Part shown: positions 41,366-52,690 of the stretch, one piece after another
Numbering within the stretch: the stretch's first letter is position 1
Layout: every line of letters starts with the position of its first letter
Assembly (NCBI RefSeq): GCF_028583425.1
Contig: NC_072798.1
Span: 12,278,501 to 12,342,500 of the forward strand
Length of the DNA stretch: 64,000 nt
From: Eublepharis macularius
Lineage: Eukaryota; Chordata; Lepidosauria; Squamata; Eublepharidae
Direction of reading: 5' to 3'
Program-made: the position numbers and the translations under genes
The notes under the pieces: generated by a model
Database searches by the model: none
What the model saw: the letters and a program-made list of their open reading frames with translations, nothing else
Told to the model about the DNA's origin: nothing

Positions 41366-41976
41366 CTGTGAGTCTGTTCTCTCCAGTCTGTGTTGAATGT
41401 CAGGCAGTGCTGGACCTGGCAGTGCTGGGCAAAGCTGCTGTCAGGATGCAACAAACTGAAACATCCAGCGAAAAAATAAAATCCCAGGAATTGATCAAAT
41501 GTCCCTTTAGCACTGAATGGAACACACCGGTCTTCTTTAAATATTCACATAACGTTGCTGTTGGGAGATTAATCAGTGAGGCTACCTTGTCATTCATGGC
41601 TGAAGTGAGATTTGAACTCGGAACTTTCCAGCTAGTGGTTAAAATTACCAAGGCTTTTGAAGAGAGTGCATACTATGCCTGTGTAAGGTCCTACGTACAG
41701 TTTCTGGCATCTCCAGTAACAAGGCTAGGAAGACTAGGAAGACTTCTGGCCTGCGGAGGGTTGACGCCAGTCAGAATGGACAGTATGGAACAGTGATCCA
41801 ATTCAGAAAAAAGACAGTTTTATGCAAGTTTTGATTTATGTCCACTGTTAGTTGCTGATTTACTCTGTAAAGGGAAAGCAGTACAAATTGGTAAAGATTA
41901 TTAGGCCAACAGAGCTTGGTGTGGGAGCCTGCAAGCTTTTGAATGCCACAAAATTATTTGGAAAGAATGGAAGTAA
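41366..41976. other. Mostly unrecognised; SINE relic
   Basis: 41700-41800 (TGGCATCTCCAGTAACAAGG, GACGCCAGTCAGAATGGACA) looks like an old GTGGCTCAGTGG SINE body. The rest is unassigned. The frame at 41368-41796 has no recognised domain. Confidence 0.35.
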
Positions 41977-42130
41977 AGTTGTTGTAGATTTTCCGGGCTG
42001 TATGGCCCTGGTTTTGGCATTGTGGTTCCTGCCGTTTCTCCAGCAGCTGTGACTGGCATCTTCAGAGGCGTAGCACCGAAAGACAGAGATCGCTCAGTGT
42101 CAATGTGTGTCAAAGCCTTCGACAAAATAA
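41977..42130 (-). mobile_element. Second Penelope-like family with hammerhead-like core (antisense)
   Basis: On the - strand it reads CTGAAGA (42065-42059), TGCCAG...CTGG, GAAAC (42038-42034) and then GGCCATACAGCCCGGAAAAT. The core pattern CUGANGA, stem, GAAAC is intact. The GGGCTGTATGGCC phrase is the conserved terminal part of this family. Confidence 0.6.
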
Positions 42131-43050
42131 TGGAAGTAAAACTCACTGGGTGGAGAGTTCTGTGAAGCTTGCCAACTTGCACACTTTTGTGCGGCCCTCT
42201 GTCAAAATGTAATTTTGCTTTCCTACCCCTTCGTTTTTTGTGTTAACGTGAATACTCATATTTTCAGATGTGTGTACTTTCAGTGTTCACAAGTTGCTTA
42301 AAGAAGACATAATCTTACCGGTAAGCGATAATTACAGACATCCATTGAGGTCTTTTCTACAGCTTGTAAACAAGGTTGTGTTTTTCCCCTGCAGCCAATA
42401 AATATTAAATTCTGCATTAGAACTTCCTATGTGAAAGGTTTTACACAAAGAGGGCTTTGGGAAGCTCTGTTTCCAGCAATCCCCCTGGACTGGACATGTT
42501 GTCTTTACTAACTTTTTTTGGCCTATCTTTTTCTGGAGTTTTCATACTCCTGATGGCTGTTATGGGCCAGTCCAGCCCTGAGACCTATTTACCCTTTCAG
42601 CCCGTCCCCTCTCTTGGAATTTCACAGACAGCAGCTTTGCAAGAAGGCTTAACTCTCTGTGCACCAGAAATCTCTGGCTGAAAACCGTGCACGAGCACCA
42701 AGTGCCAAAGAGAATCAGCAAACGTGGGTACCCAAACTCACAGTTGCTAAACTAGGGCAAAACTGAGGGGTAAGGGGAAAGAACGGCGTTTGTTAGGGAG
42801 GATTACTCTACAAATTCACACACACACACCCTTTTGATCCTACTGTCCTTTATTCTGCTCTGAAGAAAGAGGCCAAATTAAAAAAAAAAAGCCAAAAGGG
42901 GGTGAAGATGGCCAGAGAGGGGGAAAGAGTTAGTAACTCTCTCTTGACCGTGGCCAGGGCCTTTGCCTGCTCATGTTTGCCTTGCAAGCAGACCTGACAT
43001 CTTCAGTGTCTTCCTAATGCAGGGTGTAGAATGGGTAGAATGCTGGACTG
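42131..43050. other. Nothing recognised
   Basis: No repeat or coding homology was seen, apart from a short CA run near 42822. Confidence 0.4.
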
Positions 43051-43276
43051 TTTATTTACTTCATTTCTACCCTGCCTTTCTCCCCCAGGGGGACCCAAAG
43101 CAGCTTACATCATTCTCCTCCGTTTTATCCTCGCAGCAACCCTGTGAAGTAGGTTAGGCTGAGATACTGTGACCTGCCCCAAGATCACCCAGCGAGCTTC
43201 CGTGGCAGAGCGGGGATTCGAACCCGGGTCTCCCAGATTCATAGTCCGGCACTCTAAACCCTACACCACACTGGAG
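43051..43276 (-). repeat. tRNA-like SINE, full length, antisense
   Basis: It runs from TTTACTTCATTTCTACCC through GGGACCCAAAGCAGCTTACA, CTGTGAAGTAGGTTAGGCTG and GATTCGAACCCGGGTCTCCC to CTACACCACACTGG. This is one of the best-preserved copies. Confidence 0.87.
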
Positions 43277-43750
43277 TAGCACCTGGGAGCCCTGGGTTCA
43301 AAACTCACACCCATTTATTTAGTTCATTAAGGCATTTCTGTTCTGCTTTTCTCTTAAAGGCATTTCCAAAACAAACTAAATTAGACAATCTGACTTACAC
43401 AAGCCAGGCACCAAACAAAACAAACACTTGGTTGGCTGGCTGTCGCAGGCCCTGGGCTGTGAGCCAGTGGCCAAGAGCCCTTTTGGCTCTGGGCCAGGGG
43501 CTCATGCCTCTGGTTACACCCAGACTTTTATCCCAACAGACGGAAGGAAACAGAAGTTCAGCCAGGTGTTCTGCCACTTGTAAGATGTCCCCCCACAACT
43601 CCTTCCTTCTAGTCCCTGGAGCTCACTAGGAGACCTAATGCTACTGTCTCTACAAAATCTACCTCGCATGGTTGTTGGGAAGATAAAATGGGGAAAGGAA
43701 AACCAAATACATCACCCTGAGCTCCTTGGAGGGAAGGTGAGATAAAAACA
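43277..43750. other. Unrecognised sequence and a sense SINE tail
   Basis: 43630-43750 is the 3' part of a SINE (GGTTGTTGGGAAGATAAAAT, GCTCCTTGGAGGGAAGGTG). Before it nothing was recognised. Confidence 0.45.
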
Positions 43751-44135
43751 CAGGGGCGGCGCCAGGGTTTCTGGTACCCACAGCTGCCCCTACGTGCGCG
43801 CGCACATAGTGCACGCTCACATGAAATCATCACGCAGCAAGCTGGCCCCGGTGGGTGGCTGGGATGGCGCGCGGAGGCTGCCTGTGCTCCCAGTTGGGTG
43901 CGGCGGGTGGCTGGGGAGGTTCTGCATGCCACCCGCAGCTGCTGTGCCTGGCCGGGGGTGTGTGTTGGTGGCGGTGGCAGCAGCAGCGTGGGGCTGGCCG
44001 GCTGTAGCAGCTGCTGATCAGGCACGCCAGCTCTGTGGCACGTGCCTCCACCCCTGGCGCCCCCTCTGGCGCCCCCTTTGGCACCTCAGCACCCATGGCG
44101 CCCACCTCACCGCCCCAATGGTAGTGCCAGCCCTG
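43751..44135. mobile_element. hAT-type MITE (CAGGGGCGGCGCCAG termini), CpG-rich
   Basis: The ends are CAGGGGCGGCGCCAG and GTAGTGCCAGCCCTG. The flanks TAAAAACA and TAAAAACC match at 7 of 8. The GC-rich interior could be mistaken for a CpG island and the overlapping frames for genes. Confidence 0.82.
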
Positions 44136-44143
44136 TAAAAACC

Positions 44144-44568
44144 ACACTAGATGATCATTATGTGCTGAAATCCATCATAGCTGCCTCTGCTGGTCTTGGT
44201 CGCTTGTCTAAACTGAAGACTTGCAACATATATTTGTCCTTTCTCCCGGCTCCTCATTATGGTAGCAGATTAAGGAAGTTGGACATGCAGGGAAGCTGTC
44301 CTCTGCAAGCAACCTGTCATTTACCAACTGCTTTTCCTTTCCCATTTGATCAACATTCTCTTTAAAACGCCTCTGGTCTCTGCTGTGTAGCATGGCTCAC
44401 TTCCTTAAGACAGCTGGTTTTGTTTTGCTGGAACACATTCCTTTCCTTGTGGCTACTTCTGCCCCAGTTTTCCTCCTTTCTGTCCACTCTTTTCACCCCA
44501 TCCCCATAATCGCAGCATGTAGTACTTGGAAGGAGTACAAACCGTTCGTGTGTCTTGTCTAGGCTAAC
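44144..44568. other. Nothing recognised
   Basis: No feature was identified. Confidence 0.4.
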
Positions 44569-44580
44569 ATTTGGGGGTAG

Positions 44581-44853
44581 ATCCAGAGGAGTTAGCCGTG
44601 TTAGTCTGTAGTAGCAAAATCAAAAAGAGTCCAGTAGCACCTTTAAGACTAACCAATTTTATTTTATTGTAGCATAAGCTTTCGAGAATCAAGTTCTCTT
44701 CATCAGATGCCTGATCCGAACTGGTCAAATACAGAAGATTTGTATTTGACCAGTTCGGATCAGGCATCTGATGAAGAGAACTTGATTCTCGAAAGCTTAT
44801 GCTACAATAAAATAAAATTGGTTAGTCTTAAAGGTGCTACTGGACTCTTTTTG
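44581..44853. mobile_element. Penelope-like inverted pair: perfect palindrome with two hammerhead-like cores
   Basis: The 117-nt arms (44617-44733 and 44741-44857) are exact reverse complements around a 7-nt loop. The left side has a further 36-bp extension (ATCCAGAGGAGTTAGCCGTG ...) with no partner. A perfect 12-bp duplication ATTTGGGGGTAG flanks it (44569-44580 and 44854-44865, the last four palindrome bases lying in the repeat). On the + strand CTGATGA (44768-44774), a GAGAA/TTCTC stem and GAAA (44791-44794) form the core. The - strand carries the same core at 44680-44706. The lack of divergence between arms suggests a recent insertion. Confidence 0.85.
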
Positions 44854-44865
44854 ATTTGGGGGTAG

Positions 44866-46202
44866 GGGGTTGTCTCTGGTACTGTTGAAATGGATCTTGG
44901 TAAAAGTTCATGCTTGGTGAATATTCTGTCTCTCACATGCGTGTTTTTTTAACAATTCAGAATTTAATGTCAAGTACCACTTTTATAATGGGCTTTAGAC
45001 TGACTAATGGAATGGAGGAGCAATTGCCATCTCAATGGAAACGGAAGTCTGCCAGGCAGAGCTGGCAAAATCTCAAAGCACCAGGAATTTTAAGTTCCCT
45101 CAGAGTTGGAATTACTTTCCTAGCTCTGCCTGTCGGATTTAAACCAATTGAAATGATGAGCCAATGCTGGCTTTAGAATTTTTTAAATTACTCCCTGAAA
45201 AAGACTCCTGTACTGCTTAGAAGCTTGCTAGCCTTACTGTAACGGGGGAAAAAACCCTATCCTTTAAACTGTGTTGCATTTTGCCTTGCTTCAAACTAGC
45301 CTCATTGAGTCTTCATTGAAAAAAATAAGACATCACTGTAGTAAGTGAATGATGCATTTATGAGTCAGTTGCCTAACCAGCGTAAACCAACTGGTTTGTA
45401 CAATTTGTCTCATTCAAGTGTTGGCCTGTGTTGCTTACAACATGAGAATACCCGCACAGGGCTTGCTTCAGGGTAGGGTTGCCCGGTTGTGACCTGGACT
45501 GTCCCGCCCTCCCTAGAACTTCTAAAATGAATTCATAGTTGATACATCTGCACATTTTTTTGTAGATTCCCCCCTTCTCTTTCTGCAGCCCCCACGACTT
45601 CGTATGTCAAGCATAGTTGGGGCAGGTGGACGCTCAGACAAAAGAGGGAGACACTGGGAGAAACCGGAGCTGCCGTCTTCCAATTTAGGGCCAAACTTAC
45701 TTGCAATCTGCAGGTGTGTGACCTGCCAACTCTTTAGAAATTACCGACTTAAGCTCATGTGTCTTTTGTAAACTGTCTTTCTATTGTAAACAATTTTTCT
45801 CATGAGTTTGTTTGTAAGAAGGTATTAAAGTGCGAGGTATGGACTCTGCCAGATTTGACGGAAGTGTATCAGTTTATTTGAGCTTTTCTCCAATAAACTT
45901 TTATTTTGTCTGGCAAATATTTCTGCCTTGGTTTGATTGAGGTCCGAAGTCCTGGTTGGAGTCTCCCTGTATTGGGACACTGGTAAAAATCCCCTCACAG
46001 TTACCCTAGTCAAAGGTCAGATATTTCTTTATTACCTTTTTTAGCCTGCTCTTCCAGCAGACCTCAGGATGGCATATATGCCCCCCTTCCCACTTTATTG
46101 TCTTAATTAACTTGTGAGTTAGGTTAAGCAGAGAGACAGTGACTGGCTTGGGATGAGCCTTAGTTCTGTGGCAGAGCCAGGATTGAAACCCAGGTCTCCA
46201 CA
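44866..46202. other. Mostly unrecognised; SINE antisense relic
   Basis: 46020-46200 resembles an antisense tRNA-like SINE (GTGAGTTAGGTTAAGCAGAG, GGATTGAAACCCAGGTCTCC). No gene evidence is present elsewhere. Confidence 0.4.
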
Positions 46203-46210
46203 GTCGTACT

Positions 46211-46565
46211 TAGAGATGGGCATGAACCGGAAAAATAGTAGTTCGTTGCGGTTCATCATTCGTAGCGTTTCACGAACCACAAACCGGCATGAAATTGTCT
46301 GGTTCGCGAACCGGTTCATTTGGTTCATGAATATGTCACTTCTGGGGCAGCAGAAGGTCTGCAGAAAGCCCATCCCTCCCCCATTGCCTAGGAAACTCAC
46401 TGATCAGCACCAGGCTGTCTGTAGTGACGAACCAAAAAACGAACCGACCTAAAAATAGTTGAGGCTCGTCAGAAACGCTGTCCGACGAACCACCGATTCG
46501 CAAACCAAAAAATGGCCCAGTTCGTGACGAACTTTGGTTTGTATTTCAGTTTGTGCCCACCTCTA
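46211..46565. mobile_element. hAT-type MITE (TAGAGATGGGCATGAACC termini)
   Basis: The ends are TAGAGATGGGCATGAAC and TTTGTGCCCACCTCTA. The flanks GTCGTACT and GTCGTGGT match at 6 of 8. The interior is rich in GAACC/GGTTC inverted motifs and can fold extensively. Confidence 0.8.
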
Positions 46566-46573
46566 GTCGTGGT

Positions 46574-48117
46574 CAAATACTCTGTTAAGTGCCTTCTCTG
46601 GATATGCCAGAGAAGCATGTCCAATTGCTGCCATGCATGTGCCACTGGGTACCAGAATATTTGTCCCACCCGCAATCTCCACTCATTGCAAGTACAACCA
46701 GGACTTAACGTGGTTCTTGAGTAGCTTCTGCTGCCTGCTATTTCTCATTTGCACATCACGTACTTTGGTGTCCAGTGTGTGTAATGTTGACTCTTGGTTT
46801 AAAACAAAATCTGCATCTTGGCTTGTTAAACCCAATGTTTCTTTGAGACACCTTGTTTTAGGTAGTACATTGCAGTATGTTTTACACATACTCCCCCCCC
46901 CCCCACTCTCCCAGAGGTGGAGGCTGGAGTCCATGTCCTTGCCACGCATGCCAGCTCTTCATTTTCATACCTTAGTTTTCAAGGGAGTGTTGCAAACCAA
47001 AAAAGGTTACTGAATGAAGAGCCGTGTGAAACAAAGGGCTTCACTTTATGCTTTTGCCAGTGTACGTTATATGGAAAAATGGTTCCCACAGCTCAATCGT
47101 GGCCTCTTTAAGTGGTAGAAAAGTGAGCGGTGGATATAGCAGTTGTAAAGCTAATTTACTGTTTGACTCCAGTGACTTCTACTGGAAGACTGCCAGCCCT
47201 GAGTCTATCATGCTCATAATAAAAGGAGGTGAAAGATCAAAATCAGGTAAAGCTAAAATATTTGTGAAATGGGTGTTCGAAGAACAGAGGTGGGGCAGTT
47301 TAGCAGCGGTCACATACATTTCAGCTTGTTTCTTGGGACTTAGTGGCATTAAGACCAAAGGTTTCCTAGAATGATTGCATCCAGAGTCTGTGAAAAATTG
47401 CCTCTTGGCCAAATACTGTGCCCCCCCCCCCCCCCGGAAGATTTAGTTGGTAACGTGACAAATTAACCAGATTTAGAAAGTCAGGTGGGCAATGTCATAA
47501 GTAGATTTCTGTTTTCATTCTTTTCACATTTTTACCTGCTAGGGGGTCAGAGGCACCTTTTGACAAAATTTTGCTTGACTACATATAACTTCTATGTGTC
47601 TTGCCGAAATGCAGTTCAAGTTAACACCGAATTTGATTTTTTTAAAAAGATGCTTTGACAGCCGTAAAAGTCATGACGGAATGGGCCAAAAGGAATTAAC
47701 GTGTAATTAGCGGATCAGGATTAAATTGTCGATGCTGTAAAAGCAATGAATAAGTTTGAGCAGAGCATGCAGTCACACCGAAGTACAGTTGCCAGTTTTG
47801 CAAAGGAAATTTAGGTCCTGAATGCTTGCCACACCATAGACTTGAGCTGTCTAGCAGGTGGTTGTCTTAAATGGCAAAGACGCCAAGGACTCGCAGTGAG
47901 ATTTTCCTGGTATCTGGTAAGCTCAGTTCTTGGCAGAGAAGGAGAGGTTTACCTTAACTGCTCACAACCACTTAAAGAACCTCAATGGAAATAAAACGGA
48001 GCTGAAGAAAAGCTACCATTTCTCAGCAGCCTTAAAAACAAAGTATTTTCTGCCTGTAAGTTGTAGCCTTTGTCAGACTTACCTGAAAAAACCATTGCTG
48101 GAGACTTGGGGCCAAGC
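46574..48117. other. Nothing recognised
   Basis: 1.5 kb without a known repeat. A C-run lies at about 47421-47435. Open frames at 46633-47374 have no recognisable domain. Confidence 0.4.
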
Positions 48118-48343
48118 TACAAGAGACGCCTGACACAGGCTGGACACTTGTCAGCTTCTCTCAAGTTTTGATGGGAAATGTAGGCGTCCTGGTCTTGCAG
48201 CTTGGCTCTCCGACTGCTGTCCAATGGACTTTTCAACTGGCACTTGTCCAGCATTCCGCCAAGCTGCCTACATTTCCCATCAAAACTTGAGGGAAGCTGA
48301 CAAGTGTCCAACCTGTGTCAGGCGTCACTTGTAGTTTGGCCCC
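48118..48343. mobile_element. Hairpin MITE (GGGCCAAGCTAC family), long form
   Basis: Inverted arms of about 78 bp begin GGGGCCAAGCTACAAG and end TTGTAGTTTGGCCCC. They share CAAGTTTTGATGGGAAATGT. It shares the terminal GGGCCAAGCTAC with the short forms at 33995 and 56462. Confidence 0.85.
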
Positions 48344-48625
48344 TGGACATTGGCTTGTCTGAGCTTTATCAAGCTCCTTCTCAGCTCTGAGATTGTTGGG
48401 CCAGGACCAGGCAGCAAAAAGGAACCACCCCTTTGGTTGTTGCCCCTATAAATAGCTGGACTTGCCTGTGGGAAGGCAGCTGGTGTCTCTGCCTCCTTCG
48501 TTCCAACATCTCTCGTTCTCTGTGCCTTCCTTTCATTGCTTACCAGTGCCCAGTCGACTCAATGTTTGTGCCAGGCTGGAAGCCCCTGGCTTCCCAAATC
48601 ATTCTCTGCTTTATTTGCTTTCTTG
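48344..48625. other. Nothing recognised
   Basis: No feature was identified. Confidence 0.4.
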
Positions 48626-48633
48626 GATACAGC

Positions 48634-49152
48634 CAGGGCTTTTTTTCTGGGGAAAGAGGTGGTGGAACTCAGGATCGCACAATGACATCACTTTTGGTCA
48701 GCTGGAACATGGGGGGGGGGAGTTTTTTTAAAGTTTAAATCGCCCTCAGCGAAAATGGTCACATGGATGGTGGCCCCACCACCTGATCTCCAGACAGGGG
48801 GAAGTTTAGATTGCCCTCCGCACCATTGGAGTGGCGTGGAGATCAGGGGCCGGGGCCACTGGCCATGTGACCATTTTCAGGAGGTGCCAGAACTCCATTC
48901 CACCGTGTTCCCGCTGAAAAAAAGCTCTGTGAAAGACCAACTAGACTTCAGCTTTGAAAGCTCATACCTTGGAAATCTAGTTGGTCTTTAAGGTGCTGCT
49001 GGACCCAACTCTTGCTCTTCTACTACACACCAACACAGCAATCTGAACTCCCCTCTGTCTGGAGATCAGGGGGCAGGGCCACTAGCCATGTGACCATTTT
49101 CAAGAGGTGCCGGAACTCTGTTCCACTGCGTTCCAGCTGAAAAAAAGCCCTG
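48634..49152. mobile_element. hAT-type MITE (CAGGGCTTTTTTTC family) with internal insertion and duplicated half
   Basis: The ends are CAGGGCTTTTTTTCTGGG and GCTGAAAAAAAGCCCTG. A perfect 8-bp duplication GATACAGC flanks the whole (48626-48633 and 49153-49160). A right end (AAAAAAAGCTCTG) already occurs at about 48931, then a Penelope-like unit, then a second right half. Confidence 0.9.
48933..49039 (+). mobile_element. Penelope-like unit inside the hAT MITE
   Basis: AAAGACCAACTAGACTTCAG, AAAGCTCATACCTTGGAAAT and GTTGGTCTTTAAGGTGCTGC, ending in the extension CTACACACCAACACAGC. The core is lost. Confidence 0.65.
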
Positions 49153-49857
49153 GATACAGCTGTTGCTGAGACACTGGTGGTCATTTTGCTAGCAAGGGCT
49201 GCCATCTTGAACCCACAATGCTGATGAAAGAGGCTTAGGACGGGAAGCCTGTAGTTACAGGGCAAATCTTACATATTGTGTTGTGTGGCATGCGACTCAT
49301 CTTTCTGGCAGTTTCCACATTGTTAAAGTTGTCAGGTTTGTTTCAGCAAGGTTTCATCTCTGGGTTTAGATTTATGCTTGCATTCACATTTTCTGCAACC
49401 ATACCTGGGCCGTTTTCACACATCTTAAACATCGTGGAAAATCGCACAAAACTCACCGAACGAGGCATCTTTGTGGCCTGAGTTCTGATGTCATCGCGCC
49501 ACGAAAACGGAACCACGATGGGGTGGTGTCAGAAACTGCGCCATGAAGGCACCTCGTTCCGTGAGCGTTGCGCGATTTGATGTTTAAGACATATCTGATC
49601 ATTGGATGTTCTAGCGATTGATCAAATTGTATTTTGCTCAGTGAATGTTCTCGTTGTTGATTATATTGTATTGACTTGCACTTTGTAATCTGCCTTGGGT
49701 TTCAGTAAGAGAGAAAGAGAGAAAGAAAGAAAGATGCAGATAAATGGCAATGCTAAATGGCAATGCTAGATGCAGATAAATGGCAATGAGGCCGTTTGGT
49801 CTCTGATGCAAATGGGATATAGCGGCGAGAGAGAGCCTCTTATGTATGGAGTGTTTT
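49153..49857. other. Unrecognised sequence with a hairpin MITE
   Basis: Outside the hairpin at 49408-49600 nothing was identified. A GAAA-rich run lies at about 49715-49735. Confidence 0.4.
49408..49600. mobile_element. Hairpin MITE (GGCCGTTTTCACACATC family)
   Basis: GGGCCGTTTTCACACATCTT leads. The inverted arm includes AAATCGCACAAAACTCACCG against GTGAGCGTTGCGCGATTT. The right end is degraded. A fuller relative is at 53891. Confidence 0.75.
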
Positions 49858-50095
49858 ACGGAGCAAGCCAGCGTGGTGTAGTGGCTTGGGTGTCAGACTA
49901 GGACCTAGTCCCGAGTTCAAATCCCCACCCTGCCACGGAAGCTTTTGGGGTGCCCTTAGGCCAATCACACGCTCTTGGCCTGATCTCCATCAGGGGGGTG
50001 TGTGAAGGTTAATTGGAGAAGAGGAGAACTATGCAAGCTGCTTTATGTTTCTGCTGCGGAGAAAGGCAGGATCTAAGTGAAATAAATAAATATAA
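49858..50095 (+). repeat. tRNA-like SINE
   Basis: GCCAGCGTGGTGTAGTGGCT, box B GAGTTCAAATCCCC and tail AAATAAATAAATATAAG. Confidence 0.85.
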
Positions 50096-51050
50096 GAATG
50101 TGGGGAGACAGATCTGCTTCCCTGCAGGAATGCCCCTGTACCTCCACCTGTACTCCACCTGTATATTTGCGAAGAAAGGAAACATTATAAAGACGTCACA
50201 AGCCGCTCGCGCTCTCTCCTCAGTGCTAGCCCCTGGAAGTTTTCACTGCTCGGAGAAATGGGGCACCGGTAACAATATATCATTTCCTTCTTTAATTGAA
50301 GGAGCTAGCTAGGTTTATTTCCTGTCTTCGCTGAGGAAGAGTGGAAAATTACCTTTGGTAAGGGCAGGACGGTTAGGTGAGGTGGTTTCCTAGTTTTCCT
50401 GACATAAACATTGGCCTCTGAGGAACCTGAAAGGTGGCCGGGTCATTTTGTACCCGGGGTTGTTGTGGCAGCCTCCCGCAGGGGTTTGGAAGAGTCTGCA
50501 CTTTTTAGTTTGCATGAAATTAGCATCTTGGGCATGTTGTTGGCCTGGACAGGGTGAACGATGCACTCCAGGGTGAAGAAATAATGATCCGTCAGTGCAA
50601 GAACGAGGTGAGTCTCCTTGCAAACTATACTGTGCATGTGGAATTTATGATTTTTTTTGCGGGGCGGGGGGATAGAAGTGTGTCCTGCTACTCCCTCCTC
50701 ACCCACTTTCTAAATCAGGTCTGCAGAGAATGGTTGTTTACAAGCGGAAAGATTAGAACAATAAAAGTATTAGCCGAGACCTTCAGGGCACGGAGCAATC
50801 AACTTGACCAAGCCGGCCCTGCCCGTGTCAGAACGGCTCTTGCAAATTGGTTTTTTTTAAAAAAAAAAAAATAACAACAACTTGGTATTTATAGCCTGTG
50901 TGGGAGAGTTCAGGGTGCCTCACATACCGCCGCAAAATAAAAGTTGTGTAATAGAATTCCTCTTTTAAAAAATAGCCCCGGCCAAAATGTTCCTAAACAG
51001 TGTTGCAAGCGAGCTTTCAAGTTCCCCAGAATGTTTTTTGAGCGTAATTT
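50096..51050. other. Mostly unrecognised; exon-like motif
   Basis: A donor-like AACGAG|GTGAGTC lies at about 50604-50616 after a short open frame. No acceptor with a good pyrimidine tract precedes it. A poly-T/poly-A stretch lies at 50850-50870. Confidence 0.35.
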
Positions 51051-51540
51051 AGGGTTGCCACCTTCCAGGAGGGGCCTGAAATAACCTTGGCTCTCCAGAG
51101 AACAGTTCTCCGGGAGAAAACGGCTGTTTTGGATGATGGACTCAGCAGCATTATACCCCTCTGAGTCCCTCCCTGGGTTCTATTCCCAAATCTCCAGGAG
51201 CGTCCCAACCCGGAATTGGCAACCTTAGCCTAATGTTTTCCAGCCCTCCTGGGTCATGTATTGTGTTTTGTGCTGGGAATGTACTCCTTGGTTAGCATGG
51301 GCCCAGTTTAAATTGGCACCTGGTAGGGTTGGCAGCCTCCAGGTGGCAGCTGGAGATCTCCCAGAATTACAGCTGATCTCCAGCTGACAGACATCAGTTC
51401 CCCTAGAGAAGATGGCTGCTTTAGAAGGTGGGCTGTACGGCATTATACCCTGCTGAGGTCCCTCCCCTCCCTAAGCCCCACCCTCTCCAAGCTCCACCCT
51501 CAAAATCTTCCAGAATTTCCCAACCAGAAGCTGGCAACTC
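51051..51540. mobile_element. Two hAT-type MITEs (TAGGGTTGCCA family)
   Basis: 51051-51229 runs TAGGGTTGCCACCTTCC to GAATTGGCAACCTTAG. 51326-51540 runs TAGGGTTGGCAGCCTCC to GAAGCTGGCAACTCC. Both have the same orientation and typical cores. Confidence 0.82.
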
Positions 51541-52212
51541 CTGTGCCACTGCAGCACATCAGGAGAGGAGACGGGGTTTAAGCTTTCCCCTCCCCATGTC
51601 ATTTCTCTACTTGAAAAATCATGGTGGGGGGGGCTCTATTTGCCCATGTATCCCCATTACTTTAGCATAATATTAAGGAAACCTAGTGTTACCATCAGTG
51701 CATGTGGAGTCCCCTCTTCCGGGGCAAATGGCAACCTTTTGTTTCAGGTCTGGAAAACAGAAGCCCGCTTTTCCCATATGCTGTGGTCTGAATCAGGCCC
51801 ACCCGTGTTTGGGATAAAGTTCCCGGCACAGAACTGTAATGACACATTGGATCAGGAAGACCTGCGGGACAACATAATTTGTAGCTGGTCCCTTTAAAAG
51901 TGGGATGGTGGAGTACAAAATTTAAAAAAGAGGGAGAGGAAGATGTCTGGAGGCAGGGCGATGGGGGAGTCCAGGATTTCATTTGGATGTCCAAAATGTT
52001 CCAAGATGTGCCAAAAGCAAATAGGACAGAGAAGCAAGTTGGGAGGGGGGGGTCACACTCCCTTGGAAAAACTCTGGAAACGTTTCCTGGCAAAACACAA
52101 ATGCATTCTTTGTCTACATGATTTTTCAAAAATCCCTGCACTACCCAGTATAAGATAGACGGGGATTTTTGTGAGGAAGGGAGACTGTGAAAGAGCAGCT
52201 TGGCCTAAGTTT
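51541..52212. other. Unclassified repeat phrases
   Basis: GCTGGTCCCTTTAAAAGTGG at about 51883 recalls phrases at 26484 and 37153. No gene. Confidence 0.35.
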
Positions 52213-52690
52213 GCCTTTGAGCTAGCGTGGTGGTTAGAACGTCGGACTAAGATCTAGGAGACCCACGTTCGAATCTCCGCTTTGCCATGGGAAGCTTGCT
52301 GGATGACCTTGGGCCAACCACACTGTCAGCCTAACCTACCTCACAGGGCTGTTGTGAGAATAAAATAGAGGCAAGGAAAATAATGCAAGCTGCTGTGGGG
52401 CTCTCATCGGGGAGAAAAGGAGAGTATAAATTAACTAAATAACTTGTTGGGATGCTGAGTTTCTAGCTCTGTCTCCTAGCCCAAATGCTACACTAGCTGT
52501 CCCTGAAAGCTCTCTGAGGGTTACCAAGCCAGGGTGATGGACTAGCTACGACAGTGTCCTTGGATCGTGAAGACTGGTTTCATATCCCTATTCTGACATG
52601 CAATTTGCTTGGGCAACTCGGGCCTGCAGGGTGCTCTCAGCTCCCTACCTCGCAAGGTTGTTGTGATAGGATTGGGAAAGGAGAACTGTG
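52213..52690 (+). repeat. Two tRNA-like SINEs in tandem order
   Basis: 52216-52445 is well preserved (GCTAGCGTGGTGGTTAGAAC, TTCGAATCTCCGC, CACAGGGCTGTTGTGAGAAT). 52520-52690 is an older copy (CTCGCAAGGTTGTTGTGATA). Confidence 0.78.

Noticed and set aside
41368..41796. Open frame of 142 codons on the + strand
   Set aside because: It overlaps a Penelope-like end and a SINE relic, with no recognisable domain or splice context.
43751..44135. Possible second CpG island or promoter
   Set aside because: The segment has hAT-type inverted ends and an 8-bp flanking duplication, so it is a CpG-rich MITE.
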